Part shown: one piece after another, positions 1-9,978 of the stretch
How positions within the stretch are numbered: the stretch's first letter is position 1
How the letters are laid out: every line of letters begins with the position of its first letter
Assembly (NCBI RefSeq): GCF_900475275.1
Contig: NZ_LS483364.1
Span: 1,736,001 to 1,800,000, forward strand
DNA from: Streptococcus sanguinis
GTDB lineage: Bacteria > Bacillota > Bacilli > Lactobacillales > Streptococcaceae
Reading direction: 5' to 3'
Length of the DNA: 64,000 bases
Notes under the pieces: model-generated
Database searches by the model: none
The model's input: the letters and a program-made list of their open reading frames with translations, nothing else
What the model was told of the DNA's origin: nothing
Made by a program: the position numbers and the translations under genes

Positions 1-2
1 TC

Positions 3-140
3 TCTGTTCCCTTTGGTACTATGGTCTTCAGCAGTCTAGCCCTCTGGAATATGAATGCTAGCTGGCTCATCTTCAGCATTATCGGTGTGATTGCTCTGCT
101 CCTATCTATTGAGAAAAAGAAAGATGTTAATGAAAGATGA
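3..140 (+). CDS. C-terminal fragment of a membrane transporter, probably MFS (cut by window start)
   Basis: An open frame enters from the left edge and ends with TGA at 138-140, giving 45 residues. It has one clear hydrophobic helix (ASWLIFSIIGVIALLLSI) followed by a charged tail (EKKKDVNER), the usual ending of an MFS or similar polytopic transporter. The gene is convergent with gtfG and shares its terminator. The family is inferred from the tail only, so the substrate cannot be named. Confidence 0.55.
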   Translation, partial: SVPFGTMVFSSLALWNMNASWLIFSIIGVIALLLSIEKKKDVNER

Positions 141-189
141 TAGCTTCAATCTTGTTTCTAAATTTATTTTCCCAGAAGATAGCAAAAAG

Positions 190-216
190 CGATAACTTCC
201 AAATAAGAAGTTATCG
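190..216. terminator. Bidirectional intrinsic terminator between the MFS tail and gtfG
   Basis: Perfect 10-bp stem (CGATAACTTC / GAAGTTATCG) with a 7-nt loop. A T run follows on the plus strand and an A run precedes it, so it can stop both convergent transcripts. Confidence 0.85.
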
Positions 217-270
217 TTTTTGTGTATTAGAAAGCTAAAGATTAAATTTCATTTAGATATTCTATTGCTA

Positions 271-3200
271 TTAGTTCCAGCCGAAGCGTCTGCCTCTACC
301 ATTGCGGTCAAAGTACATCCAACTTCCATCTTCCAGCTGAATCCATTTATTGCGCGCCATTTCACCTGAATTCGGATCAAAGTAACGGTTAGCACCATTG
401 ACATAGACAAGCTTGCCTTTGACTTGCTTGCCGTCTTGGTCGAAATAGAGGGTCTGTTGGCCAATCTTCTGCAAACCTGTCACTGCTTTACCAGTCTGAT
501 CGAAGTAGTACCATTCATTCTTAGCACCTTCAACAAACTTATTAACTGCCATTTCACCAGAGTTGGCATCGAAGTAACGGATAGTTTTATCAGCCAGAGT
601 TACTACTTTACCCTTGACTTGCTTGCCATCTTGGTCAAAGTAAAGTGTTTGCTGGCCAATCTTCTGAAGACCTGTCACTGCTTTACCAACCTGATCGAAG
701 TAATACCATTCATTCTTAGCACCTTCTGCAAACTTGCCGACTGCCATTTCTCCTGAATTAGCATCGAAGTAACGGATAGTTTTATCAGCCAGAGTCACTA
801 CTTTACCTTTGACTTGCTTGCCATCTTGGTCGAAGTAAAGGGTTTGTTGACCAATCTTCTGAAGACCGGTCACTGCTTTACCAGCCTGATCAAAGTAATA
901 CCACTCGTTCTTAGTTCCTTCTGCAAACTTGCCGACTGCCATTTCTCCTGAGTTGGCATCGAAGTAACGGATACTCTTGTCTGCAAGTGTCACGATTTTA
1001 CCCTTGACTTGCTTGCCATCTTGGTCGAAATAAAGGGTTTGCTGGCCAAGTTTTTGAAGACCTGTTACTGCAACACCATCTGCTCCGAAATAGTACCAGT
1101 CACTTGGATTATCACCTTGAGCAAAGCGGTTAGTAGCAGCATTACCTGAATCCTTATCAAAGTAACGAAGTTTACCATCTTTGGCACGCGCAATCTTGCC
1201 TTTGACTTGGTAGCCGTTTTGGTCGAAGAATTGCTGATTGCCGCCCATGGTTACCAAACCTCTAGCCATGACACCCTTGGCATCAAAGTAACGCCAGTTT
1301 TGGCCGTCAGTAGTATAGTAACGGTTGAGAATTTGGGCACCAGTCTTATCATAGTAATACTGATTGCCGTTTTCATCTTCACGGAGAGAATCACGCAGCT
1401 GAATACCATTCTTGAGGAAGTAGAGCTGTTTGCCGTCAATTTCTTGCGCGCCTGTCACCAGATGGCCACGGTTGTTGAAGTAATACCAATTTCCATTTTC
1501 ATCTTGGATAAAGGAATTTCTAGCTTGATAGCCACTAGTTGAATAGTACTTGAATCCAGTAGTATCTTTGACAAATCCTGTGTAGGCATTCTTATTAACT
1601 AATTGCTTAGGCAGTACCATCTCACCATTCTTGTTGTTGAGATATTCGTTGCTAGCCCAATCTTTAAGAACATAGTAAGCACCACGACCTAAGATATTGG
1701 TACCGTTGAAGTGTTTAGCTGACCACTTGGTAATCTTCTCATCAGTCGTCATCTTTTGACCGTTAGAAATTTGTACTCGTTCAAAGATTTCTGGGTATTT
1801 AGCTTTGAGTTCATCCAAGAAGGCTCCACCATACTTGCCTTGATAGTCTGTACCATTCGTTCTAGTATTGGCAACGTAAAGTTTTTCCTTGATTTCTGCG
1901 CCTTCACGGTAGGTTCCATAGTTGTTGACACGAGTTGCCGTTACCACTTCTTTACCTGGCAGGTTGTAGATTTGGTCTGGCACCCAGTCCGCAATGGCTT
2001 GGATATTGACACTGTGAAGAGCACGGAGAGCATTGAGCAGGTCATTTAAAGAACCATATTTATTGTTCTTGCTCATTGCCATATCATAGCGGTCTTCAAA
2101 GGCATAACCATTCTGGATGATAGAGTCTAGGAAAGTACCGTCTTGGCTAGATACATACTGAGGTGGCAGCTCAAATGAAGTCACTCCCCATTCCTTGAAG
2201 AGGTTGACATTTTTAGCAATGACTTTATTGGTATATTGATCATCGCGAGTTGCAAAGTCTTGGAAGTTAGAGAATCCTTCGTAAATCAGCTGAGAATCAA
2301 GGGCTGCGCTAGATTCGTAAACCTGACCGCTGGCATTTTTCTTCTTGCTGGCTGTTACACGAGCATCCTGATCTGCCTTAGCACCAACTGGTACCCAAAC
2401 AGCCAGATAACCAGAAACTTGGACATTGCTGTAACCAGCGATATCGTTCATATCAAAGGTCAAAATACCATTGGCATCTGTCTTCTTCCAGAGGGATTGC
2501 GGCACTTCTTCGTCAGTTAAATAGCGGGAAATGCCATCTTTGGTCGTCAAGAGCACAGGACGGTAGTATTGATTCTTATGGGCTGCTCCCATATTGACTT
2601 GCAGTTTATCCCATTCGTTAAGTTTCAGGTTCGGGTTATTAGAAGCAATAACTGCCATCCCTTGGGTACGAGTTTCTGCTGTACCTTCATCAGTTGCTTC
2701 GTTAGCACCAGTACCGTAACGAACAGAAGTCAAAATACCATTGTAAGACCATTTATCAGCCTCACGAGGTACACCCATATAGGTGACTTTCATGTCCTGA
2801 CCACCAGCTACATACTTAATCCGAGCACGCAACAGGGCATCAATAGCGTCGTGGTAAGGAGATTTTTTCTCCATGTACTGACCGTCATCTGTATAGAGAT
2901 CACCATAGTAGACCCGAGTGATGGAGTCTTTGTTAGAGAGCATGAGAGCATGAGCAGTTGGGATATTAAACTGCGTATACTTCTTGTCGGCCTTGCGCAT
3001 ATCTTCGTTGTAGATCTTGAAGGCTTGCTTGAGCTCATCCATGGTAAAGGTCAAACCATCCGTATTTGGATTGATATTTTCCCGGATGATGTCGGCAATA
3101 ACGGTCTGCACTTCACTATCATGAGCCCGAACAAAGATATAGTTGGCCATCCGTTCGCCATTTTTCTTTTCAGTAGAACGGTCATTCAGACTATTCGTAA

Positions 3201-4980
3201 TCGTTGGCTCTACACCGCTACGGATAGAAAGCTTACGCATGAACGAATAAAGCAAGGATAGACGAAGCTTATTATCAATCGGCAATTGTGCACCCTTGGT
3301 GTCTTTGTTGTAGTCAGGGTCGTTGTCAGACCAAGCTTCCAAGATAGACAGATGCTTGATGGCTTCTTCTTCACTTTCTCCAACCTTGTAGCGAGACTTG
3401 AAGTAGTCAGAGGCAATTTGGAGCAAGTCTGCATTGACATTGTCTACCGCATCGACACGAACTCCGTCAAAGTTAGCAGTCGGATCGTTGGCTACGATGC
3501 TTCCGAAGTTCATCATAAAGTGCAGCCAGTTGAGTTGCTCAGCCTGAACAGCTGGATTAGAGTTGTCAAAGTCGTTAGCTAGCAGGAACTCATAACCACC
3601 ATTTGACTTGTCAATGAAGTACTTAGGTGTACCAGTTTGGTTGGTAGGTGTGCGGTTAAGGATGCGGTACTTAGAATTAGCATGAGAAGTCTTATCACTA
3701 TTGGTATAAAGCAGAGCTCCGCCTTGCAAGTGGTCCTTATTAGTACCAGTTGTTTCAGACTCTGTCTTAATGTTCCAGTTTGGCTGAGTTTTGACAAATG
3801 CGCCCATCAGTGTTCTCAGCCATTTAGTATCGCCTTCTTTACCGATTCTTTCTTCGATTTTGCGCTGAACCTGCTGAGAAGCACCTGTCAGGATAGCTTG
3901 TTCCACTTTGTTTTCAAAAGCTCCTGCTCCCAGACCTTGCTGGTTCATATAGTTGAGATAGCTAACCTGCGTTTGCTTATCAGGCCACCAAGCCATCAAA
4001 AGCGGACGTAGGTCTGTTTCTGTCGATGCTGTCCATGTTTTTCCGTCTTTCAAGATGAACTTTGGACGATACCAACTATCTGCTGTCAGGTAGCCGTCAA
4101 CTGTTTCAATATCCTTTTCCGTAGTGCCATGGAAGGCATTCTTTTGAGTGAATTCATTATTGAGACTGCTAGTACCTTGCTGGAATTGATACTCAGCTGA
4201 ATCAATCAGTGCTCCAGTCTCTGCATCGAAATAAAGAATTTTTCCATTGAGCTCAACAGCGAAATTCTTTTTAACTGTACCGTCGTCCTGAACATAGTAT
4301 TTCTTACCATCAATCGTCTTGATGTGAGATAAGACATCATCATCATGCTCAGTATTAACAGGCGCTGCTTGGGCTTGAGCAGCCACCATTCTTTCAGCTA
4401 TCGCTCCCTGTCTTTGAGCCGGTTCTGGCAAGCGATCTTTCTTTGCAACCTTTGGATTTGCAACGATCTTGTCTGTAACAGTCTTCTTTGCTTGTTTGTC
4501 AGCAGTTGCGGGACTTGCTTGTATATCCTGACCAGCTGCTTCCGGTTTAGCAGTTTCTGATGTTGCATTAGCTACTTTTGCTTCTTCAGCAACGGCTGCT
4601 TTTTCTGTAGTTGCTGCTTCTGCTACTGCCGGCTTAGCTAGCTCTTGAGCATCTGTTTGAACCGCTGCTTCCGTATTTGCTGCAGTTTCAACAGTTTTTT
4701 CACTGGCTACAGCAGCATCAGTCACCTTGTCTGCAGAAGTTGCTTTTTCTGCTTCCAACTGAGAAGCTGAGTTGGCTTGTACTTGAACCGGCTGCCCTGA
4801 GCCACTATCCTGAGCTGCAGTTGGTTCTTGAACTGCCACCTGCTTAACATCATCAGCGTGGACAAGACCTGCTTCGAGACCAAGTACTTTTGGTGCTACG
4901 ATAAGTGCTAAGGTAGTCACACCGATGGCTACCCAGTTCTTCTTAACTTTATGCATCTTATAATGAATTTTTTTCTCCAT
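271..4980 (-). CDS. gtfG: Secreted glucosyltransferase (GH70 glucansucrase, GtfG/GtfP type)
   Basis: Extracellular enzyme that polymerises the glucose of sucrose into alpha-glucan for biofilm matrix. The start is the second of two adjacent ATGs: AGGAGG lies 7 nt before it but only 4 nt before the ATG at 4983. The N terminus is a long KxYKxGKxW-like signal peptide ending near HADD. An Ala/Glu-rich variable region follows, then two glucan-binding-like repeats. The GH70 core has the permuted barrel: nucleophile Asp about 510 in [12 protein letters not shown], acid/base Glu about 548 in [10 protein letters not shown], transition-state Asp about 621 in [10 protein letters not shown], and motif I near 960 ([15 protein letters not shown]). 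From about 1180 to the end are YG-type glucan-binding repeats, three of them nearly identical 65-residue units. There is no LPXTG. At 1569 residues the length is normal. rgg lies directly upstream, as in S. gordonii. Confidence 0.95.
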   Translation of the reverse strand: MEKKIHYKMHKVKKNWVAIGVTTLALIVAPKVLGLEAGLVHADDVKQVAVQEPTAAQDSGSGQPVQVQANSASQLEAEKATSADKVTDAAVASEKTVETAANTEAAVQTDAQELAKPAVAEAATTEKAAVAEEAKVANATSETAKPEAAGQDIQASPATADKQAKKTVTDKIVANPKVAKKDRLPEPAQRQGAIAERMVAAQAQAAPVNTEHDDDVLSHIKTIDGKKYYVQDDGTVKKNFAVELNGKILYFDAETGALIDSAEYQFQQGTSSLNNEFTQKNAFHGTTEKDIETVDGYLTADSWYRPKFILKDGKTWTASTETDLRPLLMAWWPDKQTQVSYLNYMNQQGLGAGAFENKVEQAILTGASQQVQRKIEERIGKEGDTKWLRTLMGAFVKTQPNWNIKTESETTGTNKDHLQGGALLYTNSDKTSHANSKYRILNRTPTNQTGTPKYFIDKSNGGYEFLLANDFDNSNPAVQAEQLNWLHFMMNFGSIVANDPTANFDGVRVDAVDNVNADLLQIASDYFKSRYKVGESEEEAIKHLSILEAWSDNDPDYNKDTKGAQLPIDNKLRLSLLYSFMRKLSIRSGVEPTITNSLNDRSTEKKNGERMANYIFVRAHDSEVQTVIADIIRENINPNTDGLTFTMDELKQAFKIYNEDMRKADKKYTQFNIPTAHALMLSNKDSITRVYYGDLYTDDGQYMEKKSPYHDAIDALLRARIKYVAGGQDMKVTYMGVPREADKWSYNGILTSVRYGTGANEATDEGTAETRTQGMAVIASNNPNLKLNEWDKLQVNMGAAHKNQYYRPVLLTTKDGISRYLTDEEVPQSLWKKTDANGILTFDMNDIAGYSNVQVSGYLAVWVPVGAKADQDARVTASKKKNASGQVYESSAALDSQLIYEGFSNFQDFATRDDQYTNKVIAKNVNLFKEWGVTSFELPPQYVSSQDGTFLDSIIQNGYAFEDRYDMAMSKNNKYGSLNDLLNALRALHSVNIQAIADWVPDQIYNLPGKEVVTATRVNNYGTYREGAEIKEKLYVANTRTNGTDYQGKYGGAFLDELKAKYPEIFERVQISNGQKMTTDEKITKWSAKHFNGTNILGRGAYYVLKDWASNEYLNNKNGEMVLPKQLVNKNAYTGFVKDTTGFKYYSTSGYQARNSFIQDENGNWYYFNNRGHLVTGAQEIDGKQLYFLKNGIQLRDSLREDENGNQYYYDKTGAQILNRYYTTDGQNWRYFDAKGVMARGLVTMGGNQQFFDQNGYQVKGKIARAKDGKLRYFDKDSGNAATNRFAQGDNPSDWYYFGADGVAVTGLQKLGQQTLYFDQDGKQVKGKIVTLADKSIRYFDANSGEMAVGKFAEGTKNEWYYFDQAGKAVTGLQKIGQQTLYFDQDGKQVKGKVVTLADKTIRYFDANSGEMAVGKFAEGAKNEWYYFDQVGKAVTGLQKIGQQTLYFDQDGKQVKGKVVTLADKTIRYFDANSGEMAVNKFVEGAKNEWYYFDQTGKAVTGLQKIGQQTLYFDQDGKQVKGKLVYVNGANRYFDPNSGEMARNKWIQLEDGSWMYFDRNGRGRRFGWN
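421..1005 (-). repeat. Three tandem 195-bp repeats inside gtfG encoding 65-residue glucan-binding units
   Basis: The segment starting GACTTGCTTGCC (plus strand) recurs at 421, 616, 811 and 1006, exactly 195 bp apart. The encoded 65-residue units differ at only a few positions. The flanking units, one on each side, are more diverged. Near-identity suggests recent duplication or gene conversion. Confidence 0.9.
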
Positions 4981-5012
4981 CATAAAACCTCCTTCTGAAT
5001 TTGGTATAAAGT

Positions 5013-5032
5013 TATACTCTTATTCTAGTATA
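5013..5032. promoter_or_regulatory. Inverted repeat in the rgg-gtfG junction (candidate regulatory site or gtfG promoter element)
   Basis: TATACT at 5013-5018 and AGTATA at 5027-5032 are perfect inverted arms with an 8-bp spacer. They lie in the 72-bp gap between the rgg stop and the gtfG start. On the minus strand one TATACT arm could also act as a -10 box. Rgg is known to activate gtfG in S. gordonii. The link between this repeat and Rgg is inference. Confidence 0.4.
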
Positions 5033-5052
5033 TTTTTGGAAATGAGTCTATT

Positions 5053-5934
5053 TTATTTGCACATCTGCAACTGAGAACGGCAAATTCTTTCAAACTGAGC
5101 TTTGAGCTTCTGGGCAACACCGAAGGAATCTAAGAATTCCAAAAAAGATAAGCATTGCTCAATATCACTTAGAGCATGGCTATTTCCAACCTTGTAGGAA
5201 TAAAGAGCCCTATGATACTTAATCAGCATCCGTTCATAGAGATCTGTCTCAGGGATTTTAGAATGATCAAGATAATTGAGGAATCTCATAGCAACCTGCA
5301 AATGGTTTCCCTCTATGCAGACGCTGATAACATTAAGCAACATCTTAATAATACGCCGGCGGTTCTCTGGTAGGTCATTATAAAACTGGGTACGGTTAAT
5401 CATCTCACTAGCAAAGGTTTCCAGTGTTTCCAAGGTCAGTAGATCGACACTATTAGTAAAGAGCCAGAGCTCATAACGTCCCCACTCCTCGACGGAAAAG
5501 AGATAGTCAGTCAGCAATTCTGTATCTTTCTTGCTAATCTGAAAATCTGGACTGCAGGAAGACAATACTGCTCTAACAACAATTGTATTGAGCCTATAGT
5601 TCTTCTTCTCAGGGAACTTTTCAGCCAAAGCTTCTGAGCTAGCCAAAATACTTTGGAGCTTGACAACATTGTTTTCCTGATAAGCATCAGCTACTTTTTT
5701 CGAGAAGAGCGCATCATCTGCCTCAATGTAGTTATGGTAAACATACTGGAACTCGTCTAGAGAAACAGCCATATTCTTCAAGCAGCAATAGAAAGAATCA
5801 AGCGTGATACCACTGACTCCCCGCTCAAAACGGGACAATTGAGCCACTGAAATATCTCCGGCCGCCGCTTCTTTAAGAGACATGTTTTTTGATTCTCTAA
5901 TGACTTTGAAAATTTTTCCAAATGTTTTCAACAT
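5053..5934 (-). CDS. rgg: Rgg-family transcriptional regulator
   Basis: 293 residues. The N-terminal XRE-type helix-turn-helix spans about residues 5-60 (MSLKEAAAGDISVAQLSRFE), and the rest is the helical repeat domain of Rgg/GadR/MutR regulators. It sits immediately upstream of gtfG in the same orientation. In S. gordonii the positive regulator of glucosyltransferase has this arrangement. The ribosome binding site before the ATG is poor (only a G run 7-11 nt upstream). I see no short hydrophobic SHP peptide gene beside it, so it is probably a stand-alone Rgg. Confidence 0.9.
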   Translation of the reverse strand: MLKTFGKIFKVIRESKNMSLKEAAAGDISVAQLSRFERGVSGITLDSFYCCLKNMAVSLDEFQYVYHNYIEADDALFSKKVADAYQENNVVKLQSILASSEALAEKFPEKKNYRLNTIVVRAVLSSCSPDFQISKKDTELLTDYLFSVEEWGRYELWLFTNSVDLLTLETLETFASEMINRTQFYNDLPENRRRIIKMLLNVISVCIEGNHLQVAMRFLNYLDHSKIPETDLYERMLIKYHRALYSYKVGNSHALSDIEQCLSFLEFLDSFGVAQKLKAQFERICRSQLQMCK

Positions 5935-6085
5935 ACCGAACCCCCGGTTTCATATATGCAATAAAATTTTTTACTAAATTTAATATACTAGTAATATATT
6001 TCTGTTTTGTTACAAAAAAACTACTTTGTATTTCTAAATGATACAAATAGATTAACTTGAACAATAAAATAACTCAATATAGTGA

Positions 6086-6100
6086 TTTTTTCTGAAAATT
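6086..6100. promoter_or_regulatory. CodY-box-like sequence upstream of rgg
   Basis: TTTTTTCTGAAAATT matches the CodY consensus AATTTTCWGAAAATT at 13 of 15 positions and lies about 150 bp upstream of the rgg start. codY is present in this window at 46.9 kb. In AT-rich DNA such matches also occur by chance. Confidence 0.3.
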
Positions 6101-6305
6101 TTATGGTTTTTAAGAAAATGCTAATTTTACAAGAAAGTCAGGAGGGTTCAACCTGACAACTTGAAAACACTGGCTTTTTTAAATCTAGCCTCCTTACTTA
6201 TACAAAAATAAACTTGGATAATCTAAGGTTTATAGATGACTGAAATAAAATTGTAACACAATCTGAGTGAACATCTTTTAGACATGAGTTAAAGGAAGCA
6301 AAATG

Positions 6306-6346
6306 AAAAGGACTTAGTCCTTGACAATACGGAACTAAATCCTTTT
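6306..6346 (-). terminator. Intrinsic terminator downstream of htpX
   Basis: Long imperfect hairpin (AAAAGGACTTAGTCC at 6306-6320 against GGAACTAAATCCTTTT at 6331-6346) placed 48 bp past the htpX stop, with T-rich sequence on the minus strand. Confidence 0.7.
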
Positions 6347-6393
6347 ACTAGTTATTTATCTAACTTTTGGGAATAATTTAAGTTTCCCAGTTT

Positions 6394-7290
6394 TTACATC
6401 TGTCTCAAGCGCTCCACTCGTTCTGAGATAGGAGGGTGCGTATAGAAGAGTTTCTTCAGTCCGCCTTCTTTCTTAGGGTCGCTGATATAGAGAGCTGCAC
6501 TGGCATCATCGACATGATGTTCCATAGGCTCGCTGCGATCCAGCTTGAGCAGGGCATTAATCATCCCTTGCGGATTGCGGGTCAGCTCTACACTGGAAGC
6601 ATCAGCCAGAAACTCCCGCTGACGAGAAATGGCCAACTGCACCAAGGTAGCTGCCAGAGGAGCTAAAACGATAGCAATCAGTGATACGATAAGGAGAATA
6701 ATTCCCAAACCACTATCGTTATCTCGATCATTACTACTGCGCCGTCCGCCACCAAACCACATCATACGGCCAGCCAGGCTAGACAACATGGTAATAGCAC
6801 TGGCCAAAGCCACAGCAATCGTTGAAATTCGGATATCGTAATTGCGAATATGACTGACTTCATGGCCTATCACTCCCTCAAGCTCCTCACGATTCATGAT
6901 TTGCAAGATACCTGTCGTTGCTGCGACAGCCGCATTTTCAGGCTTAGAACCGGTCGCAAAAGCATTGGGAGAGGGATCCTCTACGATATAGACACGTGGC
7001 ATAGGAATCTGAGCGACCATGGCCATATCTTGAACAATATGATAGAGCTCAGGTGCTTCCTGCTCAGAGACCTCGCGAGCCCCGTTCATAGCCATGACCA
7101 CTTCTGTAGACTGAAAAATCATCACTCCGGCATAAATCGCGCCGATAATTAAAGCTAGCAAGACACCACCTAGAGCAGACCGCAGCCAGAGATAGCCAAT
7201 AGCTGCTCCAACAAGAGCCAAAAGGCCGAAAAAAGCGATAAGGAGGAGCCAAGTCCTCCTTTTATTACTGGCAATTTGATCAAATAGCAT
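6394..7290 (-). CDS. htpX: HtpX-like membrane zinc metalloprotease (M48B)
   Basis: 298 residues. Integral membrane protease for quality control of membrane proteins. Two N-terminal helices (about residues 15-58), the zinc motif HEVSH at 143-147, a third ligand Glu at about 226 ([10 protein letters not shown]) and two further helices (about 154-172 and 195-222) are visible. The start chosen is the ATG at 7290, one base past the lemA stop and preceded by AGGTG. A GTG at 7299 overlapping lemA is less likely. It forms an operon with lemA. htpX beside rgg matches the arrangement described for S. gordonii. Confidence 0.95.
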   Translation of the reverse strand: MLFDQIASNKRRTWLLLIAFFGLLALVGAAIGYLWLRSALGGVLLALIIGAIYAGVMIFQSTEVVMAMNGAREVSEQEAPELYHIVQDMAMVAQIPMPRVYIVEDPSPNAFATGSKPENAAVAATTGILQIMNREELEGVIGHEVSHIRNYDIRISTIAVALASAITMLSSLAGRMMWFGGGRRSSNDRDNDSGLGIILLIVSLIAIVLAPLAATLVQLAISRQREFLADASSVELTRNPQGMINALLKLDRSEPMEHHVDDASAALYISDPKKEGGLKKLFYTHPPISERVERLRQM

Positions 7291-7291
7291 C

Positions 7292-7861
7292 TTAGTCACC
7301 TAGTCCAGTGCTGCCAAAGTCAACTTTTGGCACAGCCTTTTCTTCTTCTGGTGTCTTGAGGAAGTCCGCAGCTTTAAAGCCAAACATTCCTGCAACAATA
7401 TTGCTTGGGAAAGTTTCCAACTTTACATTGTAGTTGCTAGTTACTGAATTATAAAGCTGACGAGAATAAGCGATTTTATTTTCAGTATTGGTCAGTTCTT
7501 CCTGCAACTTCAAGTAGTTGGTATTTGCTTTCAGATCTGGATAGCTTTCAGCTACTGCAAAGATTCCAGAAATCTGACGAGAAAGGGCGTCACTGGCTTG
7601 CATGGCTTCAGCTGGTGAAGCAGCTGAAGCTACCTGGTTGCGCAGTTGGGTTACCTTTTCCAAGGTTGCCTGCTCGTACTTGCCATAGCCTTTGACCGTT
7701 TCCAAGAGGTTAGGAATCAAGTCATTTCGGCGTTTAAGCTGCACATCAATCTGACTCCAAGCTTCCTGAGTCTGCATACGGCTTTTAACCAAGGTATTGT
7801 AAGCACCAACGACAAAGAACGCTAAAACCGCGACAATAATAAGAACAATAATAAAAGTCAT
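7292..7861 (-). CDS. lemA: LemA family protein
   Basis: 189 residues: one N-terminal transmembrane helix (about residues 2-24) followed by the soluble helical LemA domain ([19 protein letters not shown]). The start is ATG 7861 with AAGGAG six bases upstream; the TTG further upstream overlaps that site. It is the first gene of the lemA-htpX pair, separated by a single base. LemA proteins are often paired with HtpX, but their biochemical role is not settled. Confidence 0.93.
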   Translation of the reverse strand: MTFIIVLIIVAVLAFFVVGAYNTLVKSRMQTQEAWSQIDVQLKRRNDLIPNLLETVKGYGKYEQATLEKVTQLRNQVASAASPAEAMQASDALSRQISGIFAVAESYPDLKANTNYLKLQEELTNTENKIAYSRQLYNSVTSNYNVKLETFPSNIVAGMFGFKAADFLKTPEEEKAVPKVDFGSTGLGD

Positions 7862-7924
7862 GATATACTCCTTCAATTTTGATTAGACTTATTATATCAA
7901 AAAATAGTAGAACTGTCTTTATTC

Positions 7925-7953
7925 TTGACATTGATTTAGAAAAGATGTACGAT
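7925..7953 (+). promoter_or_regulatory. Sigma-70 type promoter of the TetR-efflux operon
   Basis: TTGACA at 7925-7930 and TACGAT at 7948-7953 with a 17-bp spacer, placed about 60 bp before the TetR start. Confidence 0.75.
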
Positions 7954-7967
7954 AAAGGAAAGAATAA

Positions 7968-7980
7968 ACCGACTGTCGGT
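7968..7980. promoter_or_regulatory. Candidate TetR operator (13-bp perfect palindrome)
   Basis: ACCGACTGTCGGT is a perfect odd palindrome lying 14 bp after the -10 box and 34 bp before the regulator start. A palindrome between promoter and tetR-type gene is the expected place for an autorepression operator. Binding itself is inferred. Confidence 0.6.
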
Positions 7981-8014
7981 CGAATAAAATTTTATCACCA
8001 AAAAGGATGCAAGC

Positions 8015-8632
8015 ATGGCTAATAAAAAAGACTTTATCTTAGATACCGCACAAAAGCTTTTTATGGAGCAAGGCTTTGACCAGACCTCTATCTCCCAGAT
8101 TTTAGAAGCGACTCAAATCGCCCGCGGTACTCTCTACTATTACTTTTCTTCTAAGGAAGAGATAATGGATGCCATCATTGAGCGAACCATTGAAAGAGCA
8201 TTTACGGCTTCCCAAGCCTTTGCTGATAATCGTGAACTGACTATCATAGAGCGCTTGGCCGGTAGCATGGCTGCTCTAAATCTTAATCATCAAGAGGGAA
8301 AGGAAGTGCTACTGCATCTCAATCAGCCACAAAATGCGCTCCTGCACGAAAAGACCAATCAAATTCTTCTTGAACGAGCACCCCAGATTCTACTTCCCAT
8401 CATCCAAGACGGCATCACCGCTGGAGATATGAGGACCGACTATCCCTACGAAAGCTTGGAAATGATTCTTACTTATTCCCTGCAAGCTTTTGGCAGCAGT
8501 TTTCAGGCACTACCTCCAGAAAAACAGCAGCAAAAACTACAAGCTTTTCTCTATCTTTTAGAAACTCTTTTTCACAGTCGGCAAGGCTACTTCAATCCCT
8601 TTCTATCTTTGATTCAGACTCAAAGCAGCTAG
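8015..8632 (+). CDS. TetR/AcrR family transcriptional repressor
   Basis: 205 residues. The N-terminal TetR helix-turn-helix is clear (ILDTAQKLFMEQGFDQTSIS then IARGTLYYYFSSKEEIMDAI); the rest is an all-helical ligand-binding domain. Start supported by AAGGATG. It is the first gene of a four-gene same-strand unit with an MFS pump and an FtsX-type ABC exporter, so it most likely represses those pumps and responds to one of their substrates. The ligand is unknown. Confidence 0.9.
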   Translation: MANKKDFILDTAQKLFMEQGFDQTSISQILEATQIARGTLYYYFSSKEEIMDAIIERTIERAFTASQAFADNRELTIIERLAGSMAALNLNHQEGKEVLLHLNQPQNALLHEKTNQILLERAPQILLPIIQDGITAGDMRTDYPYESLEMILTYSLQAFGSSFQALPPEKQQQKLQAFLYLLETLFHSRQGYFNPFLSLIQTQSS

Positions 8633-8694
8633 ACAGCTAAGCACTAGATTCACTATTTACAATTACTTGACATTGCAAACATAAGGAGGCAACT

Positions 8695-9978
8695 ATGAAA
8701 CAATCAGGTTTTAGACTCTTTTTATTGATTTGGATTGGAAGCCTCATCTCGGAAATCGGCTCTGGTATGACTTCTTTCGCTTTAGGTGTTTATATCTTCC
8801 AGCTGACCGGTTTGGTTTCTGTTTCTTCTTTTGTTACGCTTTGTGCTTTTCTACCCGGTCTTTTGGTTACTCCTCTGGCTGGAATTCTGGCAGATCGCTA
8901 TGACCGAAGATTGCTGATGGCTCTGGGAGATGGTCTGTCAGGCTTAGGAGTTCTCTGGATTTACTTTAGTCTGAAGAATCCTGCTTTGATTTTTATCTGT
9001 ATCGGAGCTGCCATTAGCTCGCTCTTTTCAGCCTTGGTCAATCCGGCCTTTCGAGCTACGATTTCCGACTTGCTGCCTGAGGACCAGTTATCAAAAGCAA
9101 CTGGTTTGTCCCAGATTAATGGCATTGCCCGCTATCTGATTTCACCAGCCTTGGCTGGAATGATTTTGGCGAGTGGACATATCAGCACGATTCTGTTGCT
9201 GGATTTTTCAACCATTTTCGTGACAGTAGCCTGCACCTTGCTGGCTCGTAGGGCCATTCACACACAAGTTTATAGCAGTGATAGTCGTTTCTGGGCGGAT
9301 TTCCTTAAAGGTTTTCAAATCGTCTATAGAAAAAAAGGAATCTGGATTTTAGTCCTAGCTGGAACAGGCTTTTCATTCTTTTTGGGAACAGTCCAAATCC
9401 TGTTTTCTCCCTTGGTACTGGCTTTCGCAGACGCTAAAACAGCCGGCTGGGTCATGACCATCTCCAGCAGCGGGATGCTGATAGGAGGCTTGGTTCTGGG
9501 GATATTTGCTATCAAAAAACACTTCCATCGTATGCTCTGCCTCTCACTATTTCTACTGGGATTCTTCATGGTTGGGCTGGGAATGAAGGAAAACTTCATC
9601 TGGATTTGCAGCTTTGGCTTCCTCCTCTTTGCTGCCCTACCTTTCGTCAATACAGCCATCGACTATCTGGTCCGCATCAATATTAACAAAGCCGATCAAG
9701 GCAAGGTCTGGGGGACCATCGGGATTATCTCTCAGCTGGGCTATGTGCTAGCTTATGCCGGCATGGGTTGGGTAGCAGATACCTTTTTCAAACCCTCGCT
9801 AACTTACTTTGGCTGGCTGGCAAATTCTGTCGGAAAAATCATCGGTGTTGGTGGAGGCAGAGGCTACGGTCTGCTCTTTATCCTATCCGGTATCTCTATC
9901 AGCATCGGTGCTTACCTGCTCTCCCGAGCACGTTCAGTAAAGGAGCTGGAATATGTTTCAACGCTTGATAAAAAATGA
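8695..9978 (+). CDS. MFS efflux transporter (macrolide-efflux-like)
   Basis: 427 residues with about 12 hydrophobic helices. The conserved loop 2-3 motif reads GILADRYDRRLLM, as in MefA/NRE-type drug exporters. AAGGAGG precedes the ATG. The 3' end overlaps the next gene by 26 bp, indicating translational coupling. Function as a drug or metabolite exporter follows from the family and from TetR linkage. The substrate cannot be read from sequence. Confidence 0.85.
   Translation: MKQSGFRLFLLIWIGSLISEIGSGMTSFALGVYIFQLTGLVSVSSFVTLCAFLPGLLVTPLAGILADRYDRRLLMALGDGLSGLGVLWIYFSLKNPALIFICIGAAISSLFSALVNPAFRATISDLLPEDQLSKATGLSQINGIARYLISPALAGMILASGHISTILLLDFSTIFVTVACTLLARRAIHTQVYSSDSRFWADFLKGFQIVYRKKGIWILVLAGTGFSFFLGTVQILFSPLVLAFADAKTAGWVMTISSSGMLIGGLVLGIFAIKKHFHRMLCLSLFLLGFFMVGLGMKENFIWICSFGFLLFAALPFVNTAIDYLVRININKADQGKVWGTIGIISQLGYVLAYAGMGWVADTFFKPSLTYFGWLANSVGKIIGVGGGRGYGLLFILSGISISIGAYLLSRARSVKELEYVSTLDKK

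Larger units (their letters stand above)
5935..6393. other. Non-coding interval between rgg and htpX
   Basis: 459 bp, very AT-rich, with no convincing ORF. It holds the poorly defined rgg promoter, an 8-bp palindrome TACTAGTA near 5987-5994, a CodY-box-like sequence at 6086-6100, a GTCAGG/CCTGAC inverted repeat at 6137-6157 and the htpX terminator. Confidence 0.6.

Noticed and set aside
2569..3261. 230-codon plus-strand ORF inside gtfG
   Set aside because: Lies antisense to the conserved GH70 domain, has no ribosome binding site and reads like low-complexity shadow sequence.
6137..6157. GTCAGG/CCTGAC inverted repeat as a terminator or small RNA
   Set aside because: No T run directly follows on either strand and no promoter is seen; left as an unexplained repeat.
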